Of a stretch of DNA of 64,000 bases, positions 54,580 to 62,573 are shown piece after piece. Both the position numbers and the translations under genes were made by a program. The notes under the pieces are model-generated. The model worked only from the letters and a program-made list of their open reading frames with translations, had not been told where the DNA came from and ran no database searches. The stretch's first letter is position 1, and each line of letters starts with the position of its first letter. The stretch spans positions 620,001-684,000 of the forward strand of contig NZ_JANUFF010000002.1 of the NCBI RefSeq assembly GCF_024806495.1, in the 5' to 3' direction. Origin of the DNA: Chryseobacterium sp. JUb7 (GTDB lineage Bacteria; Bacteroidota; Bacteroidia; Flavobacteriales; Weeksellaceae).

Positions 54580-54685
54580 CCTAGCCCCGATTGCAACGGT
54601 ATCCTTTTGTGTAGCGAAGCATAATAAAAGATATAGCACTTCGACAAGCTCAGTGTAAATTCCAAGCGGGAAATAGCTCCTAAAA
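54580..54685. repeat. Divergent dispersed flavobacterial repeat, copy 2
   Basis: CCTAGCCCCGATTGCAACGG ... CTTCGACAAGCTCAGTGT ... GCGGGAAATAGCTCCT. Combines the element seen at 19113 with the CTTCGACAAGCT repeat seen at 25216. Confidence 0.55.
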
Positions 54686-54727
54686 AAATTAATGGTTATT
54701 AGTTTTTATTTTTAAAAGCAGTGCCTT

Positions 54728-56245
54728 TTACAGCACTACTTTTTTTATCATTGCTACCGCTGATTTTCGGTCTTCCAAAGCATTCAGTACATCGAAAATT
54801 TTGTCGGACCAACCTGCGATAAGGTATACATCATTTTTTCTGATATCCAGCGGTTGTTTTCCGTAACCTGCCAAATCAAAAATATACAATTTTGCATTCG
54901 GATTGAAACTTTTGTATTGATTCCACGAGTTTTCGAAAGAATTCCTACCGCCATTGCTATCCCAAAGCTGAGTGTCGGTGAACAACATTACTTTATCCAC
55001 TTTTTCATTTTTTCTGATCAAATCTTCAATCACAAGATAACCGTTTGTGGAGTAACCTACTTCACCTTCTCTTTTGTAGAACGCATCCACGTTTCTCAGA
55101 ATACCGTTTTTAGGCATCGGGACTCTCTTCCAGGTGTCTCCAAACATACCGGAAACCACATTTTTGCACTGTGACTGCAACATCATTGACATCAACAGTC
55201 CAATATCGTACAATAACACTTTAGATTTCGGAGAAACAGGCTGTTGCATCGAACCTGAAACGTCTGCCGCGATCACCACCGAAGTATCAAAACCAAAACC
55301 TTTGATATTTTTTGCACTCACCATCACGGCATCTTCCAATGCTTCAAGGATTGATGAAGTATATTTTGAATCGATCGTTTTCAGTTCTCTGTACGCCGCT
55401 AAAAATCTGAATGGCAATTGTTTTGAATTTCTTACCGCTTTTTCGTTCGACAGATAATTACATACTTTGTACATTGCATCTGATGAAACGTCGGCTTCCA
55501 TAATATTTCTTAGGTTTCGCAAGGTTGCCATATAGCCCAGTTTATTACTATAAATCAGTTCTTCCCATTTATTTTTGAAAGCTGACTTTCTTTCCGCATC
55601 ATTGGTAAATTTTGTCTGACCCAGCACCGAAAGTTCAACTTCCCAAGTGTATGGAGTTTCCAACGAATCGTTTACGATTTTATTGAAAATAGCTTGTTGA
55701 TTTTCATCTTTTGCTTTTGGGTGAACCAAAAACAAAGCATCTTTCAAGGTTACTTCAGCTTTTCTGTTGTATTTTGCAAACTGGTATTCATCAAATTTGT
55801 TGAAAGATTTTACCAAACCTTTTTGAATTTGTTTTGAAAGCTTATTCAGTTTTTTCAAATCCGTTCTTTCGTTGGCCAATTGGTAATACGCCAGCAACTC
55901 TGTGATTTCATCTGCTCTCTGGATCACTCCGTCAACCGTTCTGCTCACCAGGTCTGTACCTGAGGTCTGTTTTGCCAATTCGGTCGTTAAAACCAATGGA
56001 ATTGAACGCAAATACATGTCTTTTCTCGCATAAATTGCCAATTTTGCAACAAATTCAGGATCGTTTTTCTTAATCAGAGACTGGATTCTTACTAATCTGT
56101 CATTTCCTTTTTCATAGGTTGTGTTTGATAATCCTGTTGTAACAACAGCACTATATAGTTCTTCTGCAAGTGTCATTGTAAATGCTTTTGCACCTTGGTA
56201 ATTCATTACTACGTTATTTGATTTTCTTAAAAAATTAAATTTCAT
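54728..56245 (-). CDS. rsr: Ro60-like TROVE-vWA RNA-binding protein
   Basis: A 505-residue bacterial Ro60 orthologue. The N-terminal ~320 residues form the HEAT-repeat TROVE ring (NYQGAKAFTMTLAEELYSAVVTT; LAIYARKDMYLRSIPLVLTTELA; GYMATLRNLRNI; LPFRFLAAYRELK), followed by a vWA domain with the MIDAS DVSGSM at about 328-333 and FTDTQLWDSNGG. Ro60 rings bind Y RNAs and the ends of misfolded RNAs and guide exonucleases or repair. Its promoter shares a palindrome with the downstream RNA array and the SPFH unit. Confidence 0.95.
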   Translation of the reverse strand: MKFNFLRKSNNVVMNYQGAKAFTMTLAEELYSAVVTTGLSNTTYEKGNDRLVRIQSLIKKNDPEFVAKLAIYARKDMYLRSIPLVLTTELAKQTSGTDLVSRTVDGVIQRADEITELLAYYQLANERTDLKKLNKLSKQIQKGLVKSFNKFDEYQFAKYNRKAEVTLKDALFLVHPKAKDENQQAIFNKIVNDSLETPYTWEVELSVLGQTKFTNDAERKSAFKNKWEELIYSNKLGYMATLRNLRNIMEADVSSDAMYKVCNYLSNEKAVRNSKQLPFRFLAAYRELKTIDSKYTSSILEALEDAVMVSAKNIKGFGFDTSVVIAADVSGSMQQPVSPKSKVLLYDIGLLMSMMLQSQCKNVVSGMFGDTWKRVPMPKNGILRNVDAFYKREGEVGYSTNGYLVIEDLIRKNEKVDKVMLFTDTQLWDSNGGRNSFENSWNQYKSFNPNAKLYIFDLAGYGKQPLDIRKNDVYLIAGWSDKIFDVLNALEDRKSAVAMIKKVVL

Positions 56246-56305
56246 GGTTACTGTTTTTAGTTAAACATTTTTGGAGGATTATCATTTCCTCTCTGATTTC
56301 TTATG

Positions 56306-56341
56306 CAAAGTAAGGATGCTTTTACGCAATCTTTTTGCGTA
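56306..56341 (-). promoter_or_regulatory. TROVE promoter with shared palindrome
   Basis: Plus strand: CAAAGTAA at 56306-56313 (minus TTACTTTG), 9 bp, then the perfect inverted repeat TACGCAATCTTTTTGCGTA at 56323-56341. No -33 TTTG is visible; the palindrome occupies that place. Confidence 0.78.
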
Positions 56342-56734
56342 GTGTAAATTTTTATGAAAAAGTTTTTATTTTTTTGTTGGAAAATCGCAAAGACAAAATG
56401 TTTTTTCTTTATTGAGGATGTTTTTAAAACGCAAGGATTTTTATCTGCGATAAAAATTTTGTTGCTCCATTCTTGAGAGAAGCTTAGTGAAAAGAAAATC
56501 TAAAAATAAATATTCACAAAGTTTGTCTTTTCGTAGAAATTCTAATCGGTTTTTAATTACTGAGATTCCACACTCCACTTCGTTTCGCTCTAAATGACAA
56601 ACATAACGCTGAACAAAAAACAATCAGCAAACAACCAAATACAATCTGTCTATCATTCATTTTAAATAAGGAAATTGCTAATTTGGAGTTTTTGGAAATC
56701 CGTTGTGTAGCTTTGTTTCATTAAAATTAAAACT
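56342..56734. other. Non-coding gap with a dispersed repeat
   Basis: Between the divergent TROVE and VOC genes. At 56561-56603 there is TTACTGAGATTCCACACTCC...CGTTTCGCTCTAAATGACA, a dispersed-repeat wording that is easily mis-called as an ORF on the minus strand. No gene seen. Confidence 0.5.
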
Positions 56735-57181
56735 ATGATTAAAGGATTATATGAAACCCATGTTCAGGTAAGTGATTTGGAAAATGCTATAGAATTTTAT
56801 ACTGACATTTTAGGATTGGAATTAGCCCACAGAGACGAAACCCGCCCGATTGCATTTTTATGGATTGGAAAAAATAAAGAAGCCATGTTGGGTTTGTGGG
56901 AACAAAAAGAAAATTTACAAACCAGACATTTAGCTTTTACAGCCGATAAAGAAGATATTCTGAATTATTCTGTTGAATTTCTGAAAAATAAAAATTTAAA
57001 GCCTTATAATTTTTTGAAAGACGGAATCGACAGACCCATGGTTTTTGCCTGGATGCCGGCTTTGGCCATTTATTTTAATGATCCGGATGGAAATCAACTG
57101 GAGTTTATTTCGATTTTGGAAGGCGATGGAAAACCTGAGTTGGGCGTGCTTTCTTATGAAAATTGGTTGGAAAGGAAATAA
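56735..57181 (+). CDS. VOC family protein (glyoxalase/dioxygenase-like)
   Basis: A 148-residue vicinal-oxygen-chelate protein. THVQVSDLENAIEFYTDILGLEL at the N-terminus supplies the first metal-side strand, and IYFNDPDGNQLEFISI supplies the terminal Glu. Metal ligands H9, H-containing RHLAF and E near residue 130 are consistent with the fold. Substrate unknown. It is the only plus-strand gene inside the TROVE/SPFH locus, so I regard it as unrelated to that system. Confidence 0.9.
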   Translation: MIKGLYETHVQVSDLENAIEFYTDILGLELAHRDETRPIAFLWIGKNKEAMLGLWEQKENLQTRHLAFTADKEDILNYSVEFLKNKNLKPYNFLKDGIDRPMVFAWMPALAIYFNDPDGNQLEFISILEGDGKPELGVLSYENWLERK

Positions 57182-57184
57182 ATA

Positions 57185-57219
57185 AAAAAGACAAGTTTAC
57201 AATGTAAACTTGTCTTTTT
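57185..57219. terminator. Bidirectional terminator
   Basis: Perfect 16-bp stem AAAAAGACAAGTTTAC / GTAAACTTGTCTTTTT with a 3-nt loop, between the VOC gene (+) and the tRNA-like RNA (-). Confidence 0.9.
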
Positions 57220-57221
57220 GT

Positions 57222-57411
57222 AGTCTCGATGAGATTCGAACTCACATTCCCTATCGGCATTGCGGCTGTAAATACGCTTCCCTACTTCTCCTAAGATTTT
57301 CGGTGCATCTGTAAACTCTACCCATTAGTCCGCGCAGGTCTAACCGGAATATCCGCAAACTCTACGGTTACGAAATTTTACCGTAGGCTTTTCCTTTTAA
57401 GCTACGAGACT
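57222..57411 (-). ncRNA. Linear tRNA-like RNA with large insert, downstream of SPFH gene
   Basis: Minus strand, 190 nt: 7-bp acceptor AGTCTCG / CGAGACT (57405-57411 and 57222-57228), D arm GCTT-AAAAGGAA-AAGC, a long anticodon-like stem CTACGGT / ACCGTAG, an insert of roughly 110 nt where the variable loop should be, and T arm GTGAG-TTCGAAT-CTCAT. No CCA encoded. It begins 73 bp behind the SPFH gene and ends at a strong terminator. It matches the idea of a tRNA-like RNA that accompanies SPFH/Band-7 modules; it is not a normal tRNA. Confidence 0.8.
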
Positions 57412-57484
57412 GGTTTCTAATTTTTTAAAACAAGACGGGCTCTGCATTCACAAAACCCGTCTCTATAATGATAGTTATTAGTTT

Positions 57485-58585
57485 CTATTTTGTAAAGATT
57501 TCTTTCAGCTGAGAAACAATATTGCTGTTTCCGGAAACGGTGATATCTCCAATTTTGTCGGCGATTTTCTCCATATATTCCATTTCTTTCAGCTTCCAAA
57601 GAACTTCGTTTTCTTCCATTAATTTCGCTGTGTTTAGCAAACTTCTTGTGGAAGCAGTTTCTTCACGTCTCATAATGCTGTTGGCCTGAGCTTTTTTCTC
57701 CGCAATCAATACCTGATTCATGATTTCTTTCATTTCGCCTGTCAAAATCACGTCTCTGATTCCTGCATCAGATGCTTTCAAGCCTAACTCTTCAGCTTTA
57801 TTTCCAAGATTTTCCAGGATTTCTTTTCCTACAGAATCTTTTTTCACAAGCAACTCATCTAATGTCAACGCTCCAACGAATTCACGCAAAGCCAACTGCA
57901 TCAAGATATATAATTGCTTATCATATTCTTTATTTTCCATCAATGCTTTTTCGATGTTTTCCACCTGAAAACGCACATAGAAATTGATACGCAGCATCGC
58001 TTTATCTTTCGTCAGCAATTCCTGACCTGCAATTTCCATTTGCTGCATACGCATATCTGCGGATTTTATTTCGATTAAAATTTCATTGTTCCAGAAATAA
58101 TACGTTCCGGCATCCAAAACTTTGGTCAGTTTTCCGTCAATCAGCAATATTCCTTTATATTGATTTGTGACCACAAACTTTCTGGTGAAATTTTTCAACT
58201 TCATATTTTCCAGTATTGTTTTAGAAATTTTTTCTGTGATTTCAACTTTCGTCAAGTCGATTTTTTGAAATTCTCTCTTTACAATATCTTTCCAGAAAGC
58301 ATACTGACCAACATTTAAAACTTCCTTGAATATTCCGTTTTCATGTACCAAAACAATTTCACCATCTTTCACCTCAATCACTTCAAGCATTGAATTCAAA
58401 CCTTCATTTTTCAATAAAAGATTGAGATCTTCATTTGTTTTAAACTGGCTTTTCATCTCATGAATTTCAACAGTTTTATTTCCGAAAATCCATTGATTCC
58501 CTTCTTTTAAGATTTCAACCAGGTTTCTGTTTTTAAAAACCAAACCAACCTGATATGCTTTAATTTGTACATTTTTAAACATCAT
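57485..58585 (-). CDS. SPFH/Band-7 (slipin-like) scaffold protein
   Basis: A 366-residue SPFH-domain protein of the slipin type. The N-terminal ~110 residues are a distinct extension (VQIKAYQVGLVFKNRNLVEI ...), then the SPFH core (QYKGILLIDGKLTKVLDAGTYYFWN; MRMQQMEIAGQELLTKDKAMLRINFYVRFQV) and a helical C-terminus (KAQANSIMRREETASTRSLL). No membrane segment is visible. In RNA-repair gene neighbourhoods such proteins are seen with TROVE, RtcB and tRNA-like RNAs. Here it is embedded between tRNA-like RNA modules of its own transcript. Confidence 0.9.
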   Translation of the reverse strand: MMFKNVQIKAYQVGLVFKNRNLVEILKEGNQWIFGNKTVEIHEMKSQFKTNEDLNLLLKNEGLNSMLEVIEVKDGEIVLVHENGIFKEVLNVGQYAFWKDIVKREFQKIDLTKVEITEKISKTILENMKLKNFTRKFVVTNQYKGILLIDGKLTKVLDAGTYYFWNNEILIEIKSADMRMQQMEIAGQELLTKDKAMLRINFYVRFQVENIEKALMENKEYDKQLYILMQLALREFVGALTLDELLVKKDSVGKEILENLGNKAEELGLKASDAGIRDVILTGEMKEIMNQVLIAEKKAQANSIMRREETASTRSLLNTAKLMEENEVLWKLKEMEYMEKIADKIGDITVSGNSNIVSQLKEIFTK

Positions 58586-58732
58586 ATTTTATTTTAAGTG
58601 TTATTATTATTAATTTTAATAAAAAAGGAAAATCCAAGAATCTTCTTCCAAAATGGCGGAAGAAAAGTTTTTCATGAAATTCCATTCAATTCAGAATCGT
58701 ATTTTAAACTTATTTTCTAATTAATCAGATCT

Positions 58733-58905
58733 TGGGCGTGTCCCTTTCCATCGCTGAAAGCAGCAACTCGGGTCGCTGTGAACTTTCGTTCGTAAGCTTC
58801 ATCAAAAGCAATATTTAATTGCTTTCAATTCACTTATGCTTCTATCTTTTTTGCTAACAAAAAAGGATATCCGTTACCATCGCTCACGCGGAAAACCGTC
58901 CTTCT
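58733..58905. repeat. Divergent dispersed flavobacterial repeat, copy 3
   Basis: Read on the minus strand: GCGATGGTAACGGATATCCT ... hairpin ... GGAAAGGGACACGCCC. The wording matches a non-coding repeat frequent in Flavobacteriia (from memory). It lies in the 5' leader of the SPFH transcript. Confidence 0.5.
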
Positions 58906-59096
58906 CAGAAAATTCAATTCAACTATTGACTATTCATCATTCAAATTTTATTTTCAGAAAAATCTTTTCTTACAGGCTTTTTCAAAATGTCGATTTAACG
59001 ACTGAAAAAACTTAGACTTTCCTATAAAAGAGATATTTTTTTAATGAGAAACATTCAAAACTCTAATAAAAAATAGATTTTGAGTCTATTTTCAAC

Positions 59097-59167
59097 CTAC
59101 AGTGAAAGTGTAGTGCTCTAACCAACTGAGCTACCTCATTCGAAGTGAGGGAGGGAGTCGAACCCTC
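59097..59167 (-). ncRNA. Permuted tRNA-like module S2 with tRNA-Glu-type anticodon loop
   Basis: Order T arm GAGGG-TTCGACT-CCCTC (59151-59167), acceptor CCTCA / TGAGG closed by a 7-nt loop (59134-59150), D arm GCTCAGTTGGTTAGAGC (59115-59131), anticodon arm CTACA-CTTTCAC-TGTAG (59097-59113). The loop CTTTCAC has anticodon TTC as in tRNA-Glu. Four complete arms, but no free acceptor end. Confidence 0.78.
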
Positions 59168-59185
59168 GCATCCAAAAAAGCTATT

Positions 59186-59240
59186 ACTCTAACCAAACTG
59201 AGTTATATTCCCTCACGGAAATAGAAGGATTCGAACCTTC
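59186..59240 (-). ncRNA. Permuted tRNA-like module S1
   Basis: T arm GAAGG-TTCGAAT-CCTTC (59224-59240), acceptor TATTTCC / GGGAATA closed by the GNRA loop GTGA (59206-59223), D arm ACTCAGTTTGGTTAGAGT (59186-59203). It is followed directly by module S2. No anticodon arm of normal shape. Confidence 0.75.
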
Positions 59241-59433
59241 GACCTATAGCGCGTGGTAGAAGTTTTTTGGCAAACTCCTCAAACCTTCAGGTCAAGCTGA
59301 ACAGAATAAAATAAATGTCTCTCAACAAATTTTTCTGCAATGGTGCTATACAGAAACACTCAACATGACCTGCCTGATATCTTGACTAAAATCTGTTTTT
59401 CAAAATTTTAGTGTCATTTCATTTTTGATAATG

Positions 59434-59470
59434 CAAAGTAAGAAGCTAATTACGCAATGATTTTGCGTAA
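59434..59470 (-). promoter_or_regulatory. Promoter of the SPFH/tRNA-like unit with shared palindrome
   Basis: Plus strand: CAAAGTAA at 59434-59441, 9 bp, TACGCAATGATTTTGCGTA at 59451-59469 (extended to a perfect 21-bp dyad). It faces the tRNA-like modules and the SPFH gene. Confidence 0.78.
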
Positions 59471-59543
59471 TTTATTTTAATGCAAAAAAAAGACATTTTT
59501 GATTTAAAAATGTCTTCATTATGTATTGTAAGAATTGTAAATT

Positions 59544-60674
59544 CTATTTTGCTTTGAAAATTAGCCCATTGCTTCCTATATAAAACCAGTCTTTTGGATT
59601 ATCAGTATAAACAGGGATAAGCTCAAAATTTCTAACAGGACCAGATTGATAAAGAGTCTGGTTCCAGGAAAGTAATTGATATTTGGGTTCTACATACTTT
59701 TGGGTATCGATAAAATAAAACCCTTTTCTATTATCTTTTGTAAAGGTCAGCGTGTTATATCGGTCTTCTATTTCCTGAAAATCAACAGGAATCAACGAAT
59801 TACCCAGCTCATCTATAAGAAGGTTTTTCCCATTTTTTGTTGCTAACAGGTATGTTTGATCACGGTATGGTTTTAGAATTTTCAGACTTTCATATTCTGG
59901 TCTGGTCTTTTTATTCAGCTCAAAATCATAAAATCCATATTTATTATTTTGTCTGTAAATACATTTTTCTTTGTAATAATTATCACATTTTGATAAATAA
60001 TATTTGGACTTAAGCTTTTCAATTGCTGCAGCATCACTAGTTTTGGTGGTACCGGACATGTAAATTCCTCCATCCTCATAAATCGCCTGCATTGACCTGT
60101 CGGAAGTTTTCGCTGCCGGGGTGATTATATATTTTGTTTCTTTTTCATTCGAAACCATCCATTTTACTTCTTTAGAATCACCGTCAATATAGTTGATCTG
60201 TTTATATTCTACAGGAATAACCATGTGCCCAAGATTATTATAAACACCTATCTTTTGGTTCTTTTTAACTAAAAAAGAATAATTTCTTATATATTCAATT
60301 TTATCAAATTCTTCAGGAATGAAAGATTTATTAAAATCATATACTCCAAATTTTCCATTTTCATTTTGTACAATGATAAACAGACTGTACTTATCGCTAT
60401 CTATATTGATATCTTTGTATGTTGTATTAAACAAAATTCCACCTTTTTCATCAATTAACCCATATTTCCCATTGGATAAAACTTTCGCAAAACGATAATT
60501 TTCGTTATTATATTTCGAATCAAAAAGTGCAACACTGTCGTATTTCGGGGTAATTTTCACATTTCCCGACTCGTCGCTGTATCCCCATACATTCTTGTCA
60601 CGATAAGGAACAAGAGTCTGCGCATTAAATAAGGACCATAAAAAGAGAAAAAAGATTGATATATAGTATCTCAT
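59544..60674 (-). CDS. Exported WG-repeat protein
   Basis: A 376-residue protein with a signal peptide (MRYYISIFFLFLWSLFNAQ) and WG-type beta-repeats (NVWGYSDESGNVKITPKYD; KYGLIDEKGGILFNTTYKDI; KIGVYNNLGHMVIPVEYKQI; KNLLIDELGNSLIPVDFQEI). Such repeats are common in exported Bacteroidota proteins; function unknown. Its start overlaps the previous gene's stop by 1 bp. Confidence 0.88.
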   Translation of the reverse strand: MRYYISIFFLFLWSLFNAQTLVPYRDKNVWGYSDESGNVKITPKYDSVALFDSKYNNENYRFAKVLSNGKYGLIDEKGGILFNTTYKDINIDSDKYSLFIIVQNENGKFGVYDFNKSFIPEEFDKIEYIRNYSFLVKKNQKIGVYNNLGHMVIPVEYKQINYIDGDSKEVKWMVSNEKETKYIITPAAKTSDRSMQAIYEDGGIYMSGTTKTSDAAAIEKLKSKYYLSKCDNYYKEKCIYRQNNKYGFYDFELNKKTRPEYESLKILKPYRDQTYLLATKNGKNLLIDELGNSLIPVDFQEIEDRYNTLTFTKDNRKGFYFIDTQKYVEPKYQLLSWNQTLYQSGPVRNFELIPVYTDNPKDWFYIGSNGLIFKAK

Positions 60675-61825
60675 TATTTTTTTTCGAATATTATTTTAGT
60701 ATTTGATTTCTTAAACTCGGCATTGAAGCTGTACTCGTCTAATTCGCTATTTAAGCTTTTAATAGACTTTAGAAAACCTGTTGTTTTCAATTCATCATAT
60801 AAAAATTTAGGAGCATTTTTTTTCTGAATTTCATACACTACAAGTTCATATTTTCCAGTCTTAGGATATTTTAAAATCAAAACATGATCATCATTTTCTT
60901 CTATTTTTTTATATTCACTCCCCTTACAGTCATCATTAATTTTGTAAGCTTCACTATAAAAAAAAGTATCATCTTTCAAATTTCCTATTAAAACTGAATT
61001 ATTGGAGTAATCATAATAATAGGCTTTATTTTCATTAGTTTTTTTATCATTCACTAATCGAATAAAAGTACTTCTTGTATCATCTGAAAATTCGAATTGT
61101 TCACCGTTTACTTCTTTACCTTTATATTTTTCCGAAATCTCATACGTGAAGTTTTTCTCTTTAGGTATTGATAATGATTCCAAATCCAATTTTCGGTTTT
61201 CTTCGAAGTTTTTCATACATTTTCTATACTCCGAACTTCCACTGCTCCAAACGAAATTTTCAAGACTGCTTTTCACGAAACTTTTTTTCTGTTTACCCGC
61301 TGTACTATTATCAAAATCAATATCCTGGAGACTTACTCCTACAAGTTTTTTGTTTTTAGGTATTTTTTCAAGCACATTAAGGCTTTTCAAATAACTGTAC
61401 ATTTCATTTTCAGTCTGGATTCCGTCTGCAAACCACAATTTAATTGGAGAAGTATCATTATCTAAATCGTATTCTTCGGCCTTTTCTCCCAGGAAATTTT
61501 TTGTTATACCTGTTTTATAGAAACCTTTTTTAGGGAAAAGTTCATTGAAACCATAAAAATCAACCTGTCTTCTGTTACTGACAGCATAAATATTCAGAAA
61601 TTTTATGTACAATAAAGACTTTGCAGTTTTATTATCAAAAAGCAAACGGTTCATTACATAAAATTTATTTTCATAATTATTGAACTGAAACTTCATTTTA
61701 TAATCTTTATCTCTCTTTGGAACATCTGCTAAATAGATATTCTCAGTATTTGGATAAAAAACTTCAAAACTTTGAGCTAAAGCAAGGTTTGAAATAATTA
61801 AAAATAATAATCCCTTAATTTTCAT
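60674..61825 (-). CDS. Hypothetical exported protein
   Basis: About 383 residues from the ATG at 61825, which gives a clean signal peptide (MKIKGLLFLIISNLALAQ); the longer frame to 61849 adds only eight residues. The mature part is beta-rich and lysine-rich (FNNYENKFYVMNRLLFDNKT; GEQFEFSDDTRSTFIRL; LKYPKTGKYELVVYEI). No family recognised. It overlaps the WG-repeat gene by 1 bp, so the two are translated together. Confidence 0.75.
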   Translation of the reverse strand: MKIKGLLFLIISNLALAQSFEVFYPNTENIYLADVPKRDKDYKMKFQFNNYENKFYVMNRLLFDNKTAKSLLYIKFLNIYAVSNRRQVDFYGFNELFPKKGFYKTGITKNFLGEKAEEYDLDNDTSPIKLWFADGIQTENEMYSYLKSLNVLEKIPKNKKLVGVSLQDIDFDNSTAGKQKKSFVKSSLENFVWSSGSSEYRKCMKNFEENRKLDLESLSIPKEKNFTYEISEKYKGKEVNGEQFEFSDDTRSTFIRLVNDKKTNENKAYYYDYSNNSVLIGNLKDDTFFYSEAYKINDDCKGSEYKKIEENDDHVLILKYPKTGKYELVVYEIQKKNAPKFLYDELKTTGFLKSIKSLNSELDEYSFNAEFKKSNTKIIFEKK

Positions 61826-61913
61826 ATCGACAAAGATAAAATAAATCATAATCTGAATATAAATAAAAACTCCCTTTTGAAAGGGAGCAGTTGTCGTATT
61901 TTTACATGCTAAA

Positions 61914-62465
61914 TTAATATTGTGCTAAACACCAATGCAAAATCTTCGCAATATTTTTAGCATCATCCACACCTCTGTGATGCGTACCTTCAAGCTTGAG
62001 ATTCAATTCACCTAAAGCTCTTGCCATGCCCACACTCTTACGAACCGTCGGATGCAATTCTCCAAATAATGTTTTTACATTAATATGGTCATCACTTAAA
62101 GGATAATCGACACTGAATCTTCTTGCCTGATCTCTAAGCATATTCAAATCGTAGTTTCCGTAACTTGCCCAAGTTAGATCTTCAGAATCATACTCTGCTC
62201 TCAGAATATCCAATGCATCTTCGAGTAAAACCCCTTCATCATCAAGCATTTGCTGAGTAATGGAAGTCAGTTCCGTACAAAACGGGCTCACTTTTGAAAA
62301 TTGAGGCTTCACTAGAATCCCCTCATTTTGTGAAATCTCACCGGTTTTTGCATTCATTATACAAACTCCGATTTCTATAATTTCACTTTCCTGACCTCTC
62401 GGCGGGCGGTCATTCCAACACGTAGCTTCGAGGTCTATAATTAATATATTGTCTGTTGTTTTCAT
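61914..62465 (-). CDS. DEDDh 3'-5' exonuclease
   Basis: About 183 residues from ATG 62465 (MKTTDNILIIDLEATCW...). It has ExoI DLEATCW (Asp-Glu), ExoII around ASYGNYDLNML (Asp), and ExoIII HRGVDDAKNIAKI (His-Asp), i.e. the DEDDh set. The DLEATCW start is typical of the ERI1/KapD-like branch that trims RNA 3' ends. The upstream codons to 62531 come from a repeated leader and are unlikely to be coding. A close paralogue follows. Confidence 0.88.
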   Translation of the reverse strand: MKTTDNILIIDLEATCWNDRPPRGQESEIIEIGVCIMNAKTGEISQNEGILVKPQFSKVSPFCTELTSITQQMLDDEGVLLEDALDILRAEYDSEDLTWASYGNYDLNMLRDQARRFSVDYPLSDDHINVKTLFGELHPTVRKSVGMARALGELNLKLEGTHHRGVDDAKNIAKILHWCLAQY

Positions 62466-62488
62466 TTGTTTTAAAAATTTATTTTTTG

Positions 62489-62570
62489 TGGCTGGAAGTT
62501 TGAAGCTGGAGGCTGTAGGTAAATTTCGCACTGCAAAAACTTCCCGCTTCCATCATCCATCTTCCTGACC
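62489..62570. repeat. Leader repeat of the first exonuclease gene
   Basis: GGCTGGAAGTTTGAAGCTGG ... CACTGCAAAAACTTCCCGCTTCC. The same wording precedes the second exonuclease gene at 63131-63213, so leader and gene were duplicated together. Confidence 0.55.
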
Positions 62571-62573
62571 CAA

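Noticed and set aside
56441..56623. Minus-strand ORF of 60 codons
   Set aside because: Its CHLERNEVECGIS-like translation is the usual by-product of a dispersed repeat (56561-56603), not a gene.
57417..57599. Small minus-strand ORF at the 3' end of the SPFH gene
   Set aside because: Overlaps the SPFH coding end in another frame and runs toward the tRNA-like RNA; no independent support.
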